Part shown: positions 52,301 through 59,909 of the stretch, piece after piece
How positions within the stretch are numbered: the first letter of the stretch is position 1
Layout: every line of letters begins with the position of its first letter
DNA from: Diphasiastrum complanatum
Lineage: Eukaryota; Streptophyta; Lycopodiopsida; Lycopodiales; Lycopodiaceae
NCBI GenBank assembly: GCA_029204225.1
Contig: CM055093.1
Location: 32,811,777 to 32,875,776, forward strand
Reading direction: 5' to 3'
DNA: 64,000 nt
The notes under the pieces: model-generated
Seen by the model: only the letters and a program-made list of their open reading frames with translations
The model's database searches: none
What the model was told of the DNA's origin: nothing
Made by a program: the position numbers and the translations under genes

Positions 52301-55300
52301 ACTCTCCCATTTACCAGCTGGTATTTCTAAGGGATGCAACAACCCTCCTGCCTTTAAACGCTCTGCTTTATTTACTTGACATTTCTGGCAACTGGTTACA
52401 TACTGGTGGACGTCCTTTTTCATACTGGGCCAGAAAAATTGCCTACGAAGAAGCTCATAGGTCTTCTGTATGCCTGGGTGTCCCGCGCTAGGATTGTCAT
52501 GACATTCATATAGGACCTGCTACCTATAATCCTCTGAATTGGGGACACATACTCTATCTCTATAGAGCAAGTACTCATCCTGAATGGAATACTGTTTCCA
52601 TTTGAATCCTTGAGTCAACTGACCCTCAACCACTGGGGTTTGCTTGGGTAATACAGGCTCAGAATCCTCAACGTCATCTGACGACGTATACTCGGACTCA
52701 TTATCATCCTCAACGGAAGCTGCCGTATTCTTGGATGAACTGGCACCAGCCCCGGGAACTGGTTCTGGAGTCTGTAACTGTCTGTTCTGGATTGAGTTCC
52801 AGATAATAGAGAAGAATGCATCATGCTGGCATTTCCCTCTCAAGGACTCGAGTAACTCATTACGAATCTGAGTAAAACTCAGCTCGTTTATCATAGGCAT
52901 TCTGCTAAGGGCATCTGCTACTGTATTGAATTTTCCACGCCTATATCTGATAGACATGTCAAACTCTTGCATCAACTCTGCCCAACGAGCTTTCCGACCT
53001 CTAAGCTCAGGTTGATTGCAAAGGTATCTGAGACTCTCATGGTCTGTCAGGACCTCAAAGTTGGCACCATACAAATAATGCCTCCAAGTCTTAAGGGCAT
53101 GGACTATAGAAAAGAGTTCCTTTTCATACGCACTGTACCTAGTCTGAGCTGGCTCGAGTTTTTTACTCTCGAACGCAACTGGTCGTCCACCCTGAGTTAG
53201 CACAGCGCCTACTGCAAAGTCGCTAGCATCTGTTTCGACCACAAATGGCTGATTGGGGTCGACGACTTTTAAGACTGGTGCTGTAGCTAAGGCTGTTTTG
53301 AGAGCATCAAAGCTCTCCTGTTGTGCAGACTCCCAAATGAACTCCTTTCCCTTCCCCTTAAGAAGATTTGTCATAGGGACTGCTATCTGAGCATATTCCT
53401 TGACAAATCGTCTGTAATATCCCGCGAGACCAAGAAAGATTTGAAGTTCCAAAATATTCTGAGGTCTCAGCCAACTGAGTATGGCTTTAACCTTATTTGG
53501 GTCCATCTTAATCCCATCTGAAGAGATAATGTGACCCAAATATGCTACTTCTTCAACGAAGAATTCACACTTGGATTGTTTAGCATAAAGCTTATGCTTT
53601 CTGAGCAGTCGAAACACCTTTCTGAGGTGTTTTAGATGCTCCTTCCTCGTTTTGCTGTAGACGAGGATGTCATCTAAAAATACGACCACAAACTTACCCA
53701 AGTATGGTCTGAGGACACTGTTCATCAAGGTCATAAAGGTAGCTGGAGCATTTGTGAGCCCAAATGGCATCACCTTAAACTCATAATGACCGTGACGAGT
53801 CCTAAAAGCTGTTTTCGAGACATCTTCCGATTTTATACGGACTTGATGATATCCCGATCTAAGGTCTATTTTATTGAAAAACTTAGCCCCGTCGAGTTGA
53901 TCAAACAACTCGTCTGCCCGAGGCATAGGGTATTTATTCTTAATTGTGACTTTATTGAGGGCTCTGTAATCTACGCAAAGACGCATAGACCCCTCTTTCT
54001 TTTTCACCAATAAGACTGGTGAGGCCCATGGTGAACTACTGGTCTGAATTTGGCCTTTCCCAAGATAGTCTGTTAACTGCCTAGTTATTTCTTCATCCTC
54101 TGTTCGGCTGACCCGATACGGAGGTTTAGAAACAGGTGCTGTACCTGGTACTAGGTTTATTACATGATCTACCTCTCTGCTAGGTGGTAAACCATGTGGC
54201 AAATCTTCAGGAAAAAACATCTTTAAATTTAGACAATAAAGTTTCTAATTTACTGATTTTCTGCTGAATAGAACTGGAAATAGAAACTTCAGGAATAAAC
54301 TGAAAGTCACATAAGAATACCTGATGGTCTTCGTCTCCGATTAGCTGACAGAGCTCTGAACTGCAGACCATAGGGCTGTTGGGAACATCATGCTCCCCAT
54401 GCAACTGGATCTCTCGGCCTTTATACTGAAAGCTGAGGGTGTTCTCCTGATAGTTTCTGTGGAGGGAAGGTCCTAAACTGTAGAGCCAATCTCTCCCGAG
54501 AACAATGTCTGTTCGATCCAGGTGCATTATCTGAAAGTTTATTTGATCTTGGTACCCCTGAATACCAAGATTTAACTTACTTACCATAGTTTCCCATATT
54601 TTTTTATCTTCACCCTTAGCTAATGAAACTATGTACCTATGTACTTCTGGTAGTTTAAGCTTTTTAACCAGGGTGTGGTTGATGAAATTATGGGTTGCCC
54701 CATCATCAACCATGACTCTTACTGACTGGTTACCAACTTTCCCATGCATACGTACTAGGTCATGCGGCCCAAAGCTGAAGGGTCTCGCTAGCATTGCAGA
54801 GGTCAGCTGGCAACAGTGTTCATGATCTTCATGATACACTTTGATCTCGGAAGCTGCCGAGTCACTGGGGAAACATACAGTCTGAACAAGATGAACTTGT
54901 TTTTTATCTTTTTTAGTGAAAGGCCCCTTGGGACACTGTCTGACTGTGTGTCCCTTGCCCATACACACAAAGCACAAACGTTCTTGTTTGGCTTTCTCAA
55001 AATCATCTGGTTTTAAGGGCTGTATGTGTGAAGGGCGTTTCTGAGGAGCTTCACCTTTAAATTTATCTTCTTTCTTTCTTTTTAAAAATTTCTTTTTAAA
55101 TTGAAAGTCTTTCTGAGGAAGCTGCTCAGAAAGTGGTTGCTGTCTCGCTCTCTTCCTACCCACTGAATCATCATAGATTTGAGCATATCTGAGAGCTTGC
55201 TCAAGGGTAGTAGGCGAGTTTCTCTGGACCTCTACTTTATATTCATCTTTGAGGCCACGGACAAATCCCCTGATTTTTTGATAGTCATCCATATTTTTAA

Positions 55301-58300
55301 TCTTTAAAATTGCCTCTCGATACTGCGAGATATATTGGATGAGGGACTTGTCCATTATTGTTCTTTCCCAGGCTTCCCAGGCTCTATCAAGTTCATTCTC
55401 TGGTAGAAATTCTCTTAGGAAAGCTTCTTCAAAAGCTTTCCATGACCGGGGAGTCTGCCCAGTCTCCTGGAGATTTAACCACCACTTATAGGCCATAGGC
55501 CCTAAAGAAAGACTGGCCTCAATTGCTTGCAAATGGTCAGGGGTCTGTTTAAGAGCATGAATGTTCTTCCATTTGCTGAGGAAGGTTTGTAGAATATCTG
55601 CATTTCTATCCTTCTCTTCCCCATTAAAAGTAGGAGGCTTTAAATCTTTAAAAACACTGGGGTGAGACCGTAAAGTCTCACCCGAAACTGATGGAAGTGG
55701 AGAAGGGGATAACTGAGAAGTGGAGGGAAGGCTTCCTTTCGCGGAGCTCAAAATCAAGTTTTTGAGTTCAGCGAACGAGTCGTCCACACTGGACTTGAAA
55801 TTGGCTAATGCCAGCTTCAGTTCATCCACTTCTGTTACCAATTGGAGGAACTGCTCCTTGGTAACCAGTTCGTCGAGTTCTTCGGCGAACTGTTCCTGTT
55901 CTTCTACTTCCATGGGTTCCTTCCCTTTTCTGTAAGCCAAGGCTTCTGTTTCAAGTTCGTCGAAGCCTCTCTCCTGGGGTTGATCAGGTCCCTGAGGAGT
56001 GGTCATCTTCGAAACTGAAAGAGAGCTACCTTAACTTCTGAAGGAAAAAAGTCTAAAAGACTAATTTACAACTGTACAAGGGAAAGGAAAGATGACTTAG
56101 CTGTTTCTGTGGACTGTACTTCCAAAGAGATTATGAAGAGGAACCCTTTCAGCTCTTTTCCCCAAGATTTCAGACCTGCTGTCCCGGAAAATGCCAGTTT
56201 GAAGCTTCAAAACGGTGCCAAATTTCCCGGTTCTTGAGTTGAGTAGCTGACTAATCTGATTTGAGGTGTGGGGCTCCAACAAACCGAGTAAAAACCGGAA
56301 GTTTACAAAAAGAAATCCGGAATTTTTGAAGTCCCTGCCCTCGCTGGTTGGTCAGCAACCTGTCTGGCCCGATTTGTCCAATTTACAACTCTGAAATCAC
56401 CTTGATTCTCTGATTTACTCTCAGCCTGTAGGTCGCTGGTCTGTAGCAAGCAAGTCTGAAACTCAGACTCCTGAAAAACTTCTGAAAAACAGGGTTAAAT
56501 TCTGAGATTTCTACCCTACTGTCCAGCGCTGGCCCTGCTACAATATTTCAGATCAGAACTCCTTCTAATCTACTCAGAACTTCATACGAAACTCAGATTT
56601 GAGGGCTGACTATACAGCGATGGACCTGCTCTTCCCTTCCTCTTGAATTTCCGCTCAGATCATAGTGATCTACACTCGAAAATCAGAGAGGGAAACTGAT
56701 TTTTCAGCGCTGAAGCTATTGTAAAAGATATGCTTCCAAACTACTGAGAAATCCAGCAAATTGGAGGATTAGAAAGCTGATCCTACAGCGATTTTCCTCC
56801 TCTATTCTTTTCTGAGAATCTCCCAGATCTTTCCTATCTTCTGATAGCTTTCTCTACTGTTGCTCCTGAACTCCCTAGGATGGAGATGGCTCTGATACCA
56901 GTGTAATAGATCCTAACACCACAGTAGGGCAAACACTAACTCATCCACCCAACCTTGCCTACTCCCTGATATAGAGTAAGCCCCTCCTAGCCCAGTGTGA
57001 GGACTGGTAGCATGCAACTGCCAAGTGTCGGCCATGTGGCACTGACGTGGCCGACTGCACGTCGGGACCCAACTGGGGGCCCTATCCTGCTGACAGGGTC
57101 CCTAGGCTGTGTTAGGCCCGCCATAGCTATGGACCGTGCTGGGGCACACTACTCACACTGTCTTGCCCTGTTGGTCATGTACGCTGGACACGACCCTGAC
57201 TGTGGTATCTGACCTATCTGTGTTCTCTAGGGTTTGGCACTGGTTACGAGCTCGTAACAATACCACAGGGGGGTGTGGGGGTCGTATCGATGAGAAGCGG
57301 GTGCCTCTGCTTTTATGGGGTTTAGATGGAAAAGCAAGGGAAGCAGCGGTATGAAGAGAAGTGCTAAGAAAGGCAGCTTGAGTCTCGACTGTACTATCGC
57401 GAGGGAAGGAATGGAGCAATGAGGTTAGGAACTCCTGGTAAACTGGTGTAAAGAGAGAACTGAATGTATACTTGGGTGCCCGTGTAAGCAGGGGGTGTGA
57501 GGATGGTTGGGGAGGTGGGAGGCGGCCGATAGCGAAGGAGAGAAAGGAATGATCAGAGAGAGTGGTGGGAGATACATGAGAATCAGATATGAGAGGTATG
57601 GAAGATGGTGATCCCATGAGATAATCCACAACACTTTGTCCATCACTGTGAGGGTGACAAGTATAACTGCCAGATTTTGGCCAACAAGTTAGGCCATTGT
57701 AAATGGCTAACTCATGGGCCTCTCCAAACTCCAATAAATGCTCACCGTAAGGGGTAGTAGGTCCCAAGCTGTCCTCTGAAATCCTGGTAACTCCCATATC
57801 ATCGCTGTCAAGGGCATGAACGCGGAGCTGGTCGGTGATGTCATAGAACTCTGACTGTCGTGAAGAGGTTCGGGCATTAAAATCTCCAGTGAGGAGAATA
57901 TGCCCCCGCTCTGCGAATCTGATGATATCAGGCGATAAATCAAGGTAGGGTGAACCTGTGCCCTCAGCAAAGGACGAAGACTCTGGAGGAAAATAACAGG
58001 CCGCCACAAAGAGGTCCCTGTCCAACCCAATATCTTGCCCAGTAATATGAATCCATATATACCGTGCATGCTCGTCGTGTCTGATGAACTCAATGCTCGG
58101 ATGAAGAGACTCTCTGTATAAACATGCAACACCTCCGGATCCACGACCGCTAGCTGATCTAGTCTCAAGTCTGTACACGGAATCCCATCTGTATCCTGGA
58201 AAAATAGGTAATCCTCTCTCCTGACTCTCATGAGTCTCCATAAAGAGCAGCAAATCTCTGTCGGTGATGAAATCGATCAAGTCGCCAGCAATGGAGGATG

Positions 58301-59857
58301 AGTGTAAACCATCACAGTTCCATACTCCAATCCGGAGATGGTGTGGGTGGGGCCCCAGGGCACTCCCAAACCCGGGGACCCCAAATCCCTAGCACTGGGA
58401 GCTGCTAGGTGCGCTGTCAAGAAAACGCACTCGTCCATCTCGGTAAATGACTCGTCTGCCAGACTCACGGGCTGCCTGAAAGGCCTTACGCCTCTCCTCT
58501 ACCTGGATATATGTGAGGTCGTCGTCCATGTAGATAGTGGTACCACGTAGCTTAGCTCTGCACCGCAAAGCATCTCGACGACTCTCGAGGGAGGTGGAAC
58601 GAAGAATGAGTGTGGCTGCATCTCTAGTGGTCCTCCATGCGGTGTCTAACCCCTCTGTCCTGTGCCCGAGAGTGATGTCGAGAAAGCGTTTAGCTTCAGC
58701 CAATGCATCCTGTGTATCTAGAACTCCACGAACTCTAATATTGTGGGATTTTTGGTCTCGAGATTTCTCTTCCGAGATGGTGGCTGAGATAACTGAGGAG
58801 ATGGGAGCGCTAGGTTTGGTGCCCTTTTTCAAAACTGATGCCCAGGAAAGGGCCTCTTCGTGTTGCTTCTCAATCTTGGTTTCTAGCTCCCGTAGCATGT
58901 TGGTGGTGGATTCCGAAGCTGCGGCCTGTTTGATTCCGATGGATTGTTCGAGTGAGGCAACCTTGGACTGCAATAGCTTCTTCTCGTTGACCAAAAAAGT
59001 AACCGTTCCTTTCAGCTGTGAAATTTCATACCGCAAAAATTGGAAATCTGCCTTGAATTGATCAATCTGCCAAGATGAGAAAAGTTCAATTGATTTAGAA
59101 GGCGTATACGGAATATTGGCTGTAGACTGTGGTGCCGTGAAGGAGGAAGAGTGAGCAATGGTAGGTGTGGGAAGAATAGGGTCAGAAGACAGAAGAGGAG
59201 CTGAATCAGGGGAGCAGCCATCAGAGAGGGGGGTGAGAGTTGTAGTAGGAGAGGGAGATGGGTCATCAAGGGGGTGAGGTGAAGTGGCAACGAGGGGGGG
59301 GGGCTGGAATGACAATGGGGTGATGTGAGAGATCAGCGAGGGGTGAGGTGAGGGATCAGCGAGGGGGTGAGGTGAGGGGGGTGACAAGGAGGGTTCAGCG
59401 AGGAGGATGGGTGAGGGGGTGGCAGCTAGGAGATCAGGGAGGTCAGCGAGGGGGGGGGATGGAGCAGCGAGGGGGGAAGGGGAAGGAACAGCGAGGGGGT
59501 TAGGGGAGGGAGCAACGAGGGAAGGGGCAGCGAGGGGGCAAGAAGGAGCATCGAGGGAGGGGGCAGCGAGGGAAGGAGCAGCAGCGAGGGAAGGGGCAGC
59601 AAGGGGGGAAGAAGGAGCAGCGAGGGAAGGAGCAGCAGCGAGGGAAGGGGCAGCGAGGAGGTTACAGGAAGGGGCAGCGAGGGAAGGAGAAGGAGAAGGA
59701 GCAGCGAGGGAAGGAGAGGGAGCAGCGAGGGGGTTAGGGGAAGGGGCAGCGAGGGGAGGTGAGTGGTGAGTGAGGGAGGTGAGTGAGGAGGTGGCTGGGG
59801 ATCGTGCTGATCTACGAGCAGGGGCGCGAGGAGGAGCTGCCATGGAGCAGCGAGGGA

Positions 59858-59909
<52 letters not shown>

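Larger units (their letters stand above)
50867..57259 (-). mobile_element. young Ty3/gypsy chromovirus, 6393 bp, in LINE ORF2
   Basis: The LTRs (358 bp each) look identical by eye, and a perfect 5-bp target duplication ATACC flanks the element. The minus-strand order is 5' LTR (57259-56902), PBS TGGTATCAGAGC (56900-56889), leader, gag with protease (56006-54207), RT and RNase H (54220-52520), integrase and chromodomain (52519-51236), polypurine tract AAGGGGGAGGGAG (51237-51225), 3' LTR (51224-50867). Two lesions break the polyprotein: one extra T in a T run at the gag/pol junction and an in-frame TAG at 52520-52522. Identical LTRs imply very recent insertion. Confidence 0.93.
48083..59907 (-). 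mobile_element. nearly full-length LINE with (CT)n at both ends, hosting a chromovirus
   Basis: On the minus strand the order is (CT)n (59907-59861), a very short leader, ORF1 (59843-58389), ORF2 endonuclease (about 58345-57265), the inserted LTR element (57259-50867), the ORF2 RT and C-terminus (50861-48306), 3' UTR, hairpin TGCC-TTTT-GGCA (48146-48135), GACATTAATAAAGC, (TTTC)3-4 and (CT)n (48113-48083). Without the insert the element is about 5.35 kb, a normal LINE size. ORF1 is intact. ORF2 has one frameshift just before the insertion point (about 57290-57330). Confidence 0.85.
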
